64,000 nt of DNA, taken from NCBI GenBank assembly GCA_902532675.1, contig CACAIY010000005.1, forward strand, positions 1 through 64,000. Direction: 5' to 3'. The position numbers were made by a program, and so were the translations under genes. Position 1 is the first letter of the stretch. Each line of letters starts with the position of its first letter. Positions 45,201-52,773 of this stretch are shown here, one piece after another. Below the pieces are notes generated by a model, which ran no database searches, was not told the origin of the DNA, and was given only the letters and a program-made list of their open reading frames with translations. The stretch comes from an uncultured SAR86 cluster bacterium. Its GTDB lineage: Bacteria; Pseudomonadota; Gammaproteobacteria; Magnimaribacterales; Magnimaribacteraceae.

Positions 45201-46733
45201 ATGATTTCTAATAAATTAAAAGCTTACAACAAGTCAATTAGGGCATCGAATGTCTATGATGTAGCTGAGGTTACGCCTATCACTAAAGCAAATACCTTAT
45301 CAAAAGAATTAAAGAATAATATTTTTCTTAAAAGAGAAGATCTTCAACCAGTTTTCTCATTTAAAGTTAGAGGCGCTTATAACAAGATATCTAAAATTAA
45401 GGAAAAGGGTGAAAACAGACCAGTAATAGCAGCTTCTGCAGGCAACCATGCTCAAGGGGTTGCTTATTCTGCTAAAAAGCTAGGTTTAAAGTCCATAATT
45501 GTTATGCCTATTACTACACCATTGATTAAAATTAATTCAGTAAAGAATTTTGGAGGCAAGGTAATTTTTTTTGGTGATAACTTTGATGAAGCATATAACT
45601 ATGCAATTAAATTAGCCAAGAAAGAGAATTACTCCTTTATTCATCCCTACGATGATAAGGACGTCATATCAGGTCAAGGAACTATCGGGAAGGAGATCAT
45701 TGAACAAACAGATTCAAAAATTGAGGCCGTTTTTGTGCCTGTTGGAGGTGGCGGCTTATTGGCAGGAGTGGGTTCATATATTAAATCTGAGCATCCTGAG
45801 ATTAAGATTATTGGAGTTGAACCTAACGATGCTGCTTGCTTAGATTTAGCTATCAAAAATAACAAAAGATTATCACTTAAAGAGGTTGGACTCTTTGCTG
45901 ATGGTGTAGCAGTTAAACAAATTGGTAAATTAACTTTCTCAATGATAAGAGAGTGGCTAGATGATGTTATAACTGTTTCAGTAGATGAAATGTGCGCGGC
46001 AGTACAAGATACTTTTCAAGAAACTAGAACCGTTCCCGAACCAGCAGGAGCTTTAGCTTTAGCAGGACTAAAAAAATATACAAAATCTAGAGGTCTTAAG
46101 AATAAGAACCTTATAGCAATTAATTCTGGAGCAAATTTAAATTTTGACAGACTTGGACATATTGTAGAAAGAGTCCAATTAGGAGAGAACAAAGAAGTTC
46201 TGCTTAGCGTCAGAATTCCAGAAGAGAAGGGTAGTTTTAGAAGGTTCTGTAAAGTTTTGGGAAAAAGGATGATCTCTGAGTTTAATTATAGGGCTGAAGA
46301 TAGTGAAGAAGCGACTATATTTGTAGCTTGTAGATTTAATGACTCCAACCAAAGAACTAAATTAATGAAACACCTAAGGTCAAAAGGATATTCTCCTAAA
46401 GATTTATCAGAAAATGAGGTAGCAAAATTACATATTAAACACATGGTTGGAGGAAGGGCTCCTAAAACTGTTTCCAGCAAAGGAGAGTATCTGTTTAGAG
46501 TAGAGTTTCCTGAGCGACCTGGAGCATTGGTAGATTTCTTAGATAAGTTAAGTGATAACTGGAACATTACTCTTTTCCATTATAGAAACCAAGGCTCAGC
46601 ATACGGAAGAGTATTAGTAGGGTTTGAATCTCAGAAAAAGCATTATTCTAAGTTAATAAAATATTTAGACAAAACTGGCTTTAGATTTTGGGATGAGACT
46701 GACAACCTTGCTTACAAATCTTTTCTAAAGTAG
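45201..46733 (+). CDS. ilvA: Threonine ammonia-lyase, biosynthetic
   Basis: 510 residues (E. coli 514). PLP-binding Lys in FSFKVRGAYNKI near 55, Ser/Asn loop ASAGNHAQGVAYSAKKL near 80, Gly-rich phosphate loop VPVGGGGLLAGV near 180. Two ACT-like C-terminal repeats (about 325-400 and 420-505) fit isoleucine feedback control. First step of isoleucine synthesis. Divergent from rpiA. The stop is 2 bases from the convergent ygfA stop. Confidence 0.97.
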   Translation: MISNKLKAYNKSIRASNVYDVAEVTPITKANTLSKELKNNIFLKREDLQPVFSFKVRGAYNKISKIKEKGENRPVIAASAGNHAQGVAYSAKKLGLKSIIVMPITTPLIKINSVKNFGGKVIFFGDNFDEAYNYAIKLAKKENYSFIHPYDDKDVISGQGTIGKEIIEQTDSKIEAVFVPVGGGGLLAGVGSYIKSEHPEIKIIGVEPNDAACLDLAIKNNKRLSLKEVGLFADGVAVKQIGKLTFSMIREWLDDVITVSVDEMCAAVQDTFQETRTVPEPAGALALAGLKKYTKSRGLKNKNLIAINSGANLNFDRLGHIVERVQLGENKEVLLSVRIPEEKGSFRRFCKVLGKRMISEFNYRAEDSEEATIFVACRFNDSNQRTKLMKHLRSKGYSPKDLSENEVAKLHIKHMVGGRAPKTVSSKGEYLFRVEFPERPGALVDFLDKLSDNWNITLFHYRNQGSAYGRVLVGFESQKKHYSKLIKYLDKTGFRFWDETDNLAYKSFLK

Positions 46734-46735
46734 CT

Positions 46736-47317
46736 TTATTCTTTAAAGTTCAGACATTGATTTGGCGTTAAACAAGCATCTGCCTTTATGTCATGGATCT
46801 CCGGTAAGCAACTCTCAACTTCTTGGAAATCATAAGCTAGGATTATTAATTTAGTATTTCGTTTATCTGGAAGTTTGCTTAAGGTCTTGTCGTAAAATCC
46901 GCCCCCCATCCCGATCCTATTCCCTCTAGAATCAAAACATACACAAGGTAAAAAAACTATATCTATTTCTTTTAAGTCAGCAATTTTAGATGTACTTGGT
47001 TCCGGTATACCAAATCTATTTTTTATAAGAGGACTATCCTTTTCATAAGGTGAAAATTTGAGAATCTTATTTTCCTTATCTTTCGAAATCACAGGCAAAA
47101 AACATTCACACCCATCCTTAAGGAAATTGGAAATTAAAGAATTGGTAGAAATTTCACCATTTACTGAACAATAAAGTGCTACCTTCTTAGCCTTATAAGA
47201 ATCTTTAACTGAGTCCCATAATTGAACTAGAGAAGCTTCTGAAATTGATCTTTCTTTTTCTGAAAGATTTTTTCTAGTTAAGTAGGTATGTTTTCTAAGA
47301 CTATCTTTCGTACACAT
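46736..47317 (-). CDS. ygfA: 5-formyltetrahydrofolate cyclo-ligase
   Basis: 193 residues (E. coli 182). N-terminal SLRKHTYLTRKNLSEKER and the ATP/folate block RIGMGGGFYDKTLSKLP near 135 are typical. Converts 5-formyl-THF to 5,10-methenyl-THF. The ATG lies 8 bases after the 6S RNA end, the same arrangement as E. coli ssrS-ygfA, so the two are probably one transcript. Confidence 0.93.
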   Translation of the reverse strand: MCTKDSLRKHTYLTRKNLSEKERSISEASLVQLWDSVKDSYKAKKVALYCSVNGEISTNSLISNFLKDGCECFLPVISKDKENKILKFSPYEKDSPLIKNRFGIPEPSTSKIADLKEIDIVFLPCVCFDSRGNRIGMGGGFYDKTLSKLPDKRNTKLIILAYDFQEVESCLPEIHDIKADACLTPNQCLNFKE

Positions 47318-47324
47318 TCGCGAG

Positions 47325-47504
47325 GAGTTTCCCAGTTTACCGTTGTTATTTACTGCCCTGAACCGTGAAGTTCAAGGCGGTGATTTTGTCAATTTATCAG
47401 GCTTCCCAATTTTGGGCTTGCACAACAAGAATTTACCAAAATCTCCTAATTTTTTTATATCGGCTCGAGAGTAGTAAAAACTATCGAATAAACCAGGAAA
47501 CTAA
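47325..47504 (-). ncRNA. ssrS: 6S RNA
   Basis: About 180 bases between zapA and ygfA. It closes with a perfect 13-pair stem (one G-U and one U-G), 5' GTTTCCTGGTTTA near 47501-47489 with 3' TAAACTGGGAAAC near 47339-47327. Inside are three blocks shared with E. coli 6S: CTCGAGCCGATAT, GGGAAGCCTGATAA and CACCGCCTTGAACTTCACGG. A TATACT box lies 5-10 bases upstream. Binds and mimics an open promoter for sigma70 RNA polymerase. Ends are approximate by a few bases. Confidence 0.9.
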
Positions 47505-47508
47505 AGAA

Positions 47509-47514
47509 AGTATA
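47509..47514 (-). promoter_or_regulatory. -10 box of the 6S RNA gene
   Basis: TATACT on the minus strand, 5-7 bases before the predicted 6S start, inside the 14-base tail between the zapA stop and the RNA. A weak TTGTCT at 47535-47540 is the only -35-like site, 20 bases away. Confidence 0.45.
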
Positions 47515-47528
47515 ACCCAATATTAAAC

Positions 47529-47822
47529 TTATAAAGACAAACTTTTTAACTGACTTTTTACCTCTTCTGTAAGGTTATCAAGTGAAGGGGAATCAGCAGA
47601 CTTTGCTTGAGGATTGGATAGGCTTTTTAAATATTCATTCGTTATGTTGAGAGCAGTTATTATTGCTGCTTTTTTCTCATCCAAGTCAGAACCTTCCTTA
47701 ATCTCTCTAAGCTTTTGATCTAAAAATACAGCTGCTTGCTTAACCGCTTCTGCCTCGTCTGCAGGACAAGCAATTTTATAGTTGGAGTCTAAAATCTTTA
47801 CAGTAGTTACGTCTTTTGCCAT
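47529..47822 (-). CDS. zapA: Cell division protein ZapA
   Basis: 97 residues (E. coli 109). N-terminal TTVKILDSNYKIACPADEAE near 5-25 and a coiled-coil helix LDEKKAAIITALNITNEYLKSL, the ZapA plan. Bundles FtsZ at the division ring. Two bases after the upstream ZapB-like gene and followed by 6S RNA, as in E. coli. Confidence 0.93.
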   Translation of the reverse strand: MAKDVTTVKILDSNYKIACPADEAEAVKQAAVFLDQKLREIKEGSDLDEKKAAIITALNITNEYLKSLSNPQAKSADSPSLDNLTEEVKSQLKSLSL

Positions 47823-47824
47823 TT

Positions 47825-48019
47825 TTAATTTTTATAACGTTTAATGATTTGAGAGATACCTTTTTTTGCTTTACTGAGAGATTCTTCTAAGTCTCTATTC
47901 TCTTTTCTAAGTGTAGAATTTTTATTAGAAAGGTCCTCGTTAACTTCTTTGAGTTGCTGGCTTACTTTTATAAGTTGCCTTACTTCCGTCTCTAGTTTTT
48001 GAAATTTTTCTTCTGACAT
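47825..48019 (-). CDS. Small coiled-coil protein, TIGR02449/ZapB-like
   Basis: 64 residues, almost entirely a predicted coiled coil with heptads (LETEVRQLIKVSQQLKEVN, then LSNKNSTLRKENRDLEES). This is the TIGR02449-type protein found immediately upstream of zapA in many gammaproteobacteria. No enzymatic features. Probably a division-ring accessory factor by position; that is inference. Confidence 0.85.
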   Translation of the reverse strand: MSEEKFQKLETEVRQLIKVSQQLKEVNEDLSNKNSTLRKENRDLEESLSKAKKGISQIIKRYKN

Positions 48020-48101
48020 TCTCTGTTTCTTTTATCTAAGTTTAACTTTCAACTGTTTTTCTTGCTACCATGATTTAACATTACGTATAAAATTACAGTA
48101 T

Positions 48102-49415
48102 ATGTTGGATAAACAATTTAATTTTTCAGAAAGAAGGTCTGAATTATCAAAGAAAGTTTTGGATGATTCTGCCATTATAGTCGCATCTTCTCCTGTTAAA
48201 TCTAGAATCTCAGACACTGACTATCTCTATAGGCAGGATAGTAACTTTTATTATCTATCTGGATACGAAGAGCCTGAATCTATATTATTAATTAGACCGT
48301 ACGCCAAAAAAGATAACTTCATTATCTTCTGTAGAGATCGAGATCCTCTTAAAGAACAATGGGATGGTTTTAGATCAGGTCAAACCGGCGCCGTTCAAGA
48401 TTTTGGAGCCGATAAGTCTTTAAGCATTTCTTCTGTGGACTCTTTAATGCCTGAGCTGTTAGAAGGTGCCAAGAATATTTATTACTCGATGAGTTCTCCT
48501 TGCGGATTGGATCAAAGAATAAACACATGGGTTGATCAGATAAGAATAAACACGAGAGCTGGTGCAGAACCTCCTCAAAACCTACTCTCTTTAGATTCAG
48601 TAATTCACGAGATGAGATTGCTAAAATCTGACGAAGAAATTGAAGTTATGAAGCAAGCTGCAGAAATAACAACCGAAGCACACATAAGGGCCATGAAAGC
48701 AGTGAAACCAGGAATGTTTGAATATCAACTTGAAGCAGAATATCTTTATGCTTTTAATAAGAATGGAGCTAGGGCTCCAGCCTATAACTCTATAGTTGGT
48801 GGAGGGAATAATGCTTGCATACTGCATTACGTAGAGAACAACAGCGAGCTTAAGGATGGAGACGTGGTTTTAGTTGATGCTGGTTGTGAGTATAAGTACT
48901 ACGCCTCTGACGTCACCAGGACATTTCCTGTGAACGGTTCTTTTACTGAAGAACAAAAACAAATTTATTCCGTGGTATTGGAAGCTCATAAACAGTCAAT
49001 GGATCAACTTAAACCAGGCAATAAATGGAATTTAGCTCACGAAAAATCAGTAGAAGTTATTGTAGAGGGTCTAATTGACTTAGGAATAATTAAGAGCAGT
49101 AAAAAAGAGGCAATAGATACAGGAGAATATTCCAAATACTACATGCACAGGATAGGGCATTGGCTTGGAATGGATGTCCATGATGTGGGAAGTTATAAGA
49201 AAGATGGAGACTGGAGGGATCTTGAACCGGGCATGGTTATGACCATAGAGCCAGGTATCTATATTCTGGATTCATTAGAAGGGGTTGAAGATAAGTGGAA
49301 AGGAATAGGTGTGCGAATTGAGGATGATGTTATGGTAACTAAGAAAGGTTTTGAAGTCTTAACTCCTGACATTCCTAGGTCTATCGAAGAAGTAGAAAGT
49401 ACTGTTCAATCCTAA
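48102..49415 (+). CDS. pepP: Xaa-Pro aminopeptidase
   Basis: 437 residues (E. coli 441). N-terminal creatinase-type domain (about 1-170) and pita-bread catalytic domain with metal ligands in VLVDAGCEYKYYASDVTRTF, HRIGHWLGMDVHDVG, EPGIYI and GIGVRIEDDVMVT. Removes an N-terminal residue before proline, with two Mn2+. Divergent from the zapB-like gene. Followed directly by the ubiquinone hydroxylase. Confidence 0.96.
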   Translation: MLDKQFNFSERRSELSKKVLDDSAIIVASSPVKSRISDTDYLYRQDSNFYYLSGYEEPESILLIRPYAKKDNFIIFCRDRDPLKEQWDGFRSGQTGAVQDFGADKSLSISSVDSLMPELLEGAKNIYYSMSSPCGLDQRINTWVDQIRINTRAGAEPPQNLLSLDSVIHEMRLLKSDEEIEVMKQAAEITTEAHIRAMKAVKPGMFEYQLEAEYLYAFNKNGARAPAYNSIVGGGNNACILHYVENNSELKDGDVVLVDAGCEYKYYASDVTRTFPVNGSFTEEQKQIYSVVLEAHKQSMDQLKPGNKWNLAHEKSVEVIVEGLIDLGIIKSSKKEAIDTGEYSKYYMHRIGHWLGMDVHDVGSYKKDGDWRDLEPGMVMTIEPGIYILDSLEGVEDKWKGIGVRIEDDVMVTKKGFEVLTPDIPRSIEEVESTVQS

Positions 49416-50597
49416 GTGAAATACGAAGCTATTATAGTTGGAGGCGGCGTAGTAGGAGCGTCCCTTGCTCTTTTATTAGGCCAGGCAGGAATGAGGATAT
49501 GTTTATTAGATAAAGGATCTCCATCTAGAGTGCAGCAAACTGATCTTTTTAAAGGAAAAACAGCTTCGTTAAATCTAGCCTCTATAGAGCTGTTTAAAAA
49601 ATTAGGAATATGGGAAAAGGTAGATCATTATTCCAAAGAATTCACAAATATTGAAGTGTGGGATTCAGAAGGATCTTCCGCTATTACTTTTAGTGCTCAA
49701 GATATTTCAGAAACCAAGTTGGGCAAGGTTGCTCATAATAATAAAATAATTAGCTCATTATTCGATTTACTTCAGAAACTTCCAACTGTAGATCTTTTAG
49801 AGAATGAATCAGTATTATCAATTAATAATATTGAAGAATTGATAGAGATAAAAACAGATTCGGGATTGAACTTAACGGCTAATTTAATTGTAGGTTCTGA
49901 TGGGTCAATGTCTTCTATTAGAAGTTTATCTTCCATACCCATACGAACCTGGAGTTACGAACAGACAGCTATTGTTTCTCTATTGGAGTCAGAAATTCCC
50001 ATTAATAAGACCGCTTATCAAATTTTTACCAGCACTGGACCTATAGCTTTGCTTCCAGTGACTGTAGAAGGAGAAAACTTAGCTTCTTTGATTTGGTCTG
50101 CTGATAAAGTTTATGCAGAGAAGCTATTATCCCTAAGAGATTCTGAGTTTTTGGAAGAATTAAAGCTTAAGACGGAAGGTAAATTAGGGCACTTCAAGAT
50201 ACGCGAACCAATATCTTCTTTTCCACTTCATCAATTACATGCGAAAGAATACTTCTCAGAAAGGACAGTCTTGGTTGGAGATTCAGCTCATACAATACAT
50301 CCACTTGCTGGACAGGGTTTAAATCTCGGCTTATCTGATGTAATAGATCTTTCAGAAAGGATATTATCTCTAAGAAGAGAAGGAAGGGATATTGCAGACG
50401 AGCAAATGTTAAAGGCCTATAGTGATTCGAGAGAGAAAATAAATCTTAGAATGACAGCATTGATGGAGGCTTTTAAGAGAGGTTTCGGATCAAAGAATCC
50501 TTGGGTAAAACTAGGAAGAAACCTTGCTTTCAGTGTAGCAAATGAAACTAAATTCTTAAAAAAGAAGTTTATTAAGGAAGCCGCGGGTATTACTTAA
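49416..50597 (+). CDS. FAD-dependent ubiquinone ring hydroxylase (UbiH/UbiI/UbiF family)
   Basis: 393 residues, starting at GTG directly after the pepP stop. [17 protein letters not shown] (FAD dinucleotide motif), DG-type [11 protein letters not shown] near 165 and [21 protein letters not shown] near 290 define the class A flavin hydroxylases. The pepP-adjacent position is that of E. coli ubiH-ubiI, but only one hydroxylase follows here, so it may be UbiH, UbiI or a broader-specificity UbiL/UbiM-like enzyme. The stop overlaps the convergent rpmG end by 8 bases. Confidence 0.88.
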   Translation: MKYEAIIVGGGVVGASLALLLGQAGMRICLLDKGSPSRVQQTDLFKGKTASLNLASIELFKKLGIWEKVDHYSKEFTNIEVWDSEGSSAITFSAQDISETKLGKVAHNNKIISSLFDLLQKLPTVDLLENESVLSINNIEELIEIKTDSGLNLTANLIVGSDGSMSSIRSLSSIPIRTWSYEQTAIVSLLESEIPINKTAYQIFTSTGPIALLPVTVEGENLASLIWSADKVYAEKLLSLRDSEFLEELKLKTEGKLGHFKIREPISSFPLHQLHAKEYFSERTVLVGDSAHTIHPLAGQGLNLGLSDVIDLSERILSLRREGRDIADEQMLKAYSDSREKINLRMTALMEAFKRGFGSKNPWVKLGRNLAFSVANETKFLKKKFIKEAAGIT

Positions 50598-50745
50598 TCT
50601 TTGATTCGGTATAGAGAACGTGTTTTCTTATAACGGGATCAAATTTTTTGATCTCCATTTTGTCAGGCATTGCAGATTTATTCTTATCTGTTGTATAAAA
50701 ATGTCCAGTGCCAGCTGAAGAGACTAGTCTAATTTTTTCTCTCAT
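50590..50745 (-). CDS. rpmG: Ribosomal protein bL33
   Basis: A 51-residue gene found by reading between rpmB and the hydroxylase: [20 protein letters not shown], then [20 protein letters not shown] and [11 protein letters not shown]. The GTGHFYTT and [12 protein letters not shown] blocks are the bL33 signature. No Cys pairs, so the zinc-free form. ATGA overlap with rpmB; E. coli bL33 is 55 residues and also follows rpmB. Confidence 0.96.
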   Translation of the reverse strand: MREKIRLVSSAGTGHFYTTDKNKSAMPDKMEIKKFDPVIRKHVLYTESKIK

Positions 50746-50978
50746 ATTTTTTCTCCTCGCGCTCGTATATCTGATAGAACTTTATCTATACCATTTTTAT
50801 CAATTGTCCTCATTCCATTAGCAGAAACGGTTAAACTCACGTATCTGTTTTCAGATTCAACCCAGAACTTATGTTTATGCAGGTTTGGCTGGAAAGTTCT
50901 CTTATTACGATTCTTAGCATGAGAAACATTGTTCCCAGCTAGAGGTTTTTTCCCAGTTACTTGACAGACTTTTGACAT
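50742..50978 (-). CDS. rpmB: Ribosomal protein bL28
   Basis: 78 residues, the same as E. coli. [20 protein letters not shown], then [20 protein letters not shown] and [17 protein letters not shown]. An in-frame extension of 21 codons upstream is not used: the -10 box at 51013-51018 would place the RNA start inside it, and the family begins at MSKVC. Operon rpmB-rpmG. Confidence 0.97.
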   Translation of the reverse strand: MSKVCQVTGKKPLAGNNVSHAKNRNKRTFQPNLHKHKFWVESENRYVSLTVSANGMRTIDKNGIDKVLSDIRARGEKI

Positions 50979-51012
50979 AGTACTTTTTAAATTTTCTATA
51001 ACGAAGGCGCGT

Positions 51013-51041
51013 TTTATACCAGAACCACTAACAGCAAGCAA
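51013..51041 (-). promoter_or_regulatory. Sigma70 promoter of rpmB-rpmG
   Basis: -35 TTGCTT (51041-51036), 17-base spacer ending in TGG (extended -10), -10 TATAAA (51018-51013), then the discriminator ACGCGCC. About 28 bases of leader to the rpmB ATG. This is the best-defined promoter in the window. On the other strand TATAAT at 51053-51058 may serve coaBC. Confidence 0.65.
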
Positions 51042-51081
51042 GATTAAGAATGTATAATCCTTCCTTTTTTAAAATAAAGTT

Positions 51082-52284
51082 TTGAATTCATTAGCAAATA
51101 AAAACATCATTCTAGGTGTAACGGGCGGAATAGCTGCTTATAAATCTGCTGAAATAGTTCGTTCTTTAAAGAAAATGGGATCATCTGTTCGCGTAGTAAT
51201 GACCAAATCAGCTGAAGAATTTATAACTCCCTTAACCTTACAGGCATTATCAGGAAATAAAGTTTCCTCTCAACTTCTTGATACAGAAAGTGAGTTAGGT
51301 ATGGGGCATATAGAGTTGGCAAAGTGGGCAGACGCAATCTTAATAGCGCCTGCTACAGCAAATACTCTTTCAAAATTAGCGTCCGGAAGAGGTGATGATT
51401 TGTTATCAAGCATTAGCTTGGCTTTCGAAGGTCCCATCTCGTTAGCTCCTGCAATGAATCAGGCGATGTGGAAAGATTCAAGAACTGAAGAAAATATTCA
51501 GAAGTTAATAGATAGTGAATTTAAGATATTTGGCCCAGGTTCTGGAGAACAGGCCTGCGGTGATGTAGGTCTTGGCAGAATGTTGGAACCTGATGAGATT
51601 ATTTCAAGGTTATGTTTACTTTTTGAAGAGGGAGTTTTAATAAATAAAAGCGTTCTCATTACTGCCGGTCCCACTCAAGAGCCAATAGATCCAGTTAGAT
51701 ATATTACAAATAAGAGCTCAGGAAAGATGGGTTATGGTCTAGCCCAAGCAAGTCTCGAAGCGGGAGCAAAAGTTACTTTGATTTCTGGACCTGTAAATAT
51801 AGAAGCTCCTCAGGGAGCCCATCTTGTGAAAGTTAAAACTGCAGCGGAAATGCATAAAGCAGTGATGCACCATATAAGAAATTCAGATGTATTTATTAGC
51901 TCTGCAGCGGTAGCAGATTACAAACCTGAGACTTTCTCAAAAGAAAAAATAAAAAAGTCTGATCAAGATATAGATATTTCAATTGCAATGACTGAAAACA
52001 AGGACATACTCAAAAGTGTTAGTAAGATGGAAAATAAACCTTACTTAGTTGGCTTTGCTGCTGAAACTAACGACTTAATTAAAAACGCAAAGTTGAAATT
52101 AAATAATAAAAAACTAGATTTAATAGTTGCAAACGATGTCTCAAATACTGAGATAGGGTTCGACTCTGACGAAAACGAGGTTACATTAATAAATAGTGAA
52201 AGAGAGCTTTTTATTAAGAAGGGACCCAAAAAAAGAGTTGCTTCAAAAATAATTCAATATATTTCTGAGCAGTTAACTTCTTAA
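51082..52284 (+). CDS. coaBC: Bifunctional phosphopantothenoylcysteine decarboxylase/phosphopantothenate-cysteine ligase
   Basis: 400 residues (E. coli Dfp 406), starting at TTG. CoaC half (about 1-185): flavin-binding GVTGGIAAYKSAEIVRSL, LAPAMNQAMW, and the active-site Cys in GEQACGDVGLGRM. CoaB half: ITAGPTQEPIDPVRYITNKSSGKMG and AAVADYKPE with the catalytic Lys. Two steps of coenzyme A synthesis. A TATAAT lies 24 bases upstream. The stop is 1 base from the convergent rpmE stop. Confidence 0.96.
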   Translation: MNSLANKNIILGVTGGIAAYKSAEIVRSLKKMGSSVRVVMTKSAEEFITPLTLQALSGNKVSSQLLDTESELGMGHIELAKWADAILIAPATANTLSKLASGRGDDLLSSISLAFEGPISLAPAMNQAMWKDSRTEENIQKLIDSEFKIFGPGSGEQACGDVGLGRMLEPDEIISRLCLLFEEGVLINKSVLITAGPTQEPIDPVRYITNKSSGKMGYGLAQASLEAGAKVTLISGPVNIEAPQGAHLVKVKTAAEMHKAVMHHIRNSDVFISSAAVADYKPETFSKEKIKKSDQDIDISIAMTENKDILKSVSKMENKPYLVGFAAETNDLIKNAKLKLNNKKLDLIVANDVSNTEIGFDSDENEVTLINSERELFIKKGPKKRVASKIIQYISEQLTS

Positions 52285-52285
52285 T

Positions 52286-52675
52286 TTATTTTTTCTTGGT
52301 TTTTTTTGCTGGGGCTTTCTTTTTCTTTGCAGGTTTCTTTTCAACAGGAGCTTCTTCAGCAACAGCCTCTTCAACAGGAGCTTCTTCAGCAACAGCCTCT
52401 TCAACAGGAGCTTCTTCAGCTGAACTTACCTTCTTTTTATTTCCGAAGCGTTTTCTGAATTTATCTACTCTTCCTGCAGTGTCTACAAGATTTTGTTTAC
52501 CTGTGTAAAAGGGATGTGAATCAGATGATATATCAAGAGTAAAGTAAGGATAGGTCTTTCCTTCCCATTCTTTAGTTTCATCTGTCACAAGCGAAGAAGG
52601 AACTACGAAGTATTTATCTATACTTGTATCATGAAATAACACTTCTCGGTATTCAGGATGAACGTCTTTTTTCAT
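52286..52675 (-). CDS. rpmE: Ribosomal protein bL31, type B, with an acidic-to-basic C-terminal tail
   Basis: 129 residues. The first 85 or so are a complete type B bL31 ([50 protein letters not shown]), without zinc-binding Cys. The rest is an added tail, a near-perfect 10-residue repeat [10 protein letters not shown] about 2.7 times and then an all-basic [18 protein letters not shown]. coli type B bL31 (YkgM) is 87 residues. No type A copy is in the window. Confidence 0.95.
   Translation of the reverse strand: MKKDVHPEYREVLFHDTSIDKYFVVPSSLVTDETKEWEGKTYPYFTLDISSDSHPFYTGKQNLVDTAGRVDKFRKRFGNKKKVSSAEEAPVEEAVAEEAPVEEAVAEEAPVEKKPAKKKKAPAKKTKKK
52341..52420 (+). repeat. 30-base tandem repeat inside rpmE
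   Basis: Two full copies and a 20-base partial copy of TCAACAGGAGCTTCTTCAGC plus AACAGCCTCT at 52341-52370, 52371-52400 and 52401-52420. It encodes the [10 protein letters not shown] repeats of the bL31 tail. The copies are identical at the nucleotide level, so the array is young or kept uniform by slippage. Confidence 0.9.
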
Positions 52676-52708
52676 TTAATAATCTACAATTTAAAAATAT
52701 GCCGCCGC

Positions 52709-52736
52709 ACTATACCAGACAGACATTACATGGCAA
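52709..52736 (-). promoter_or_regulatory. Sigma70 promoter of rpmE
   Basis: -35 TTGCCA (52736-52731), 16-base spacer ending TGG, -10 TATAGT (52714-52709), then the GC-rich discriminator GCGGCGGC, 33 bases before the rpmE ATG. It shares TCTGGTATA with the rpmB promoter. Confidence 0.6.
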
Positions 52737-52773
52737 ATGCTAATATAGAGGTCAATAAGTTTAAAATAAGTTT

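Noticed and set aside
52296-52508. Ala/Ser/Thr-rich ORF on the plus strand with repeats
   Set aside because: It is the antisense shadow of the bL31 tail repeat and has no support of its own.
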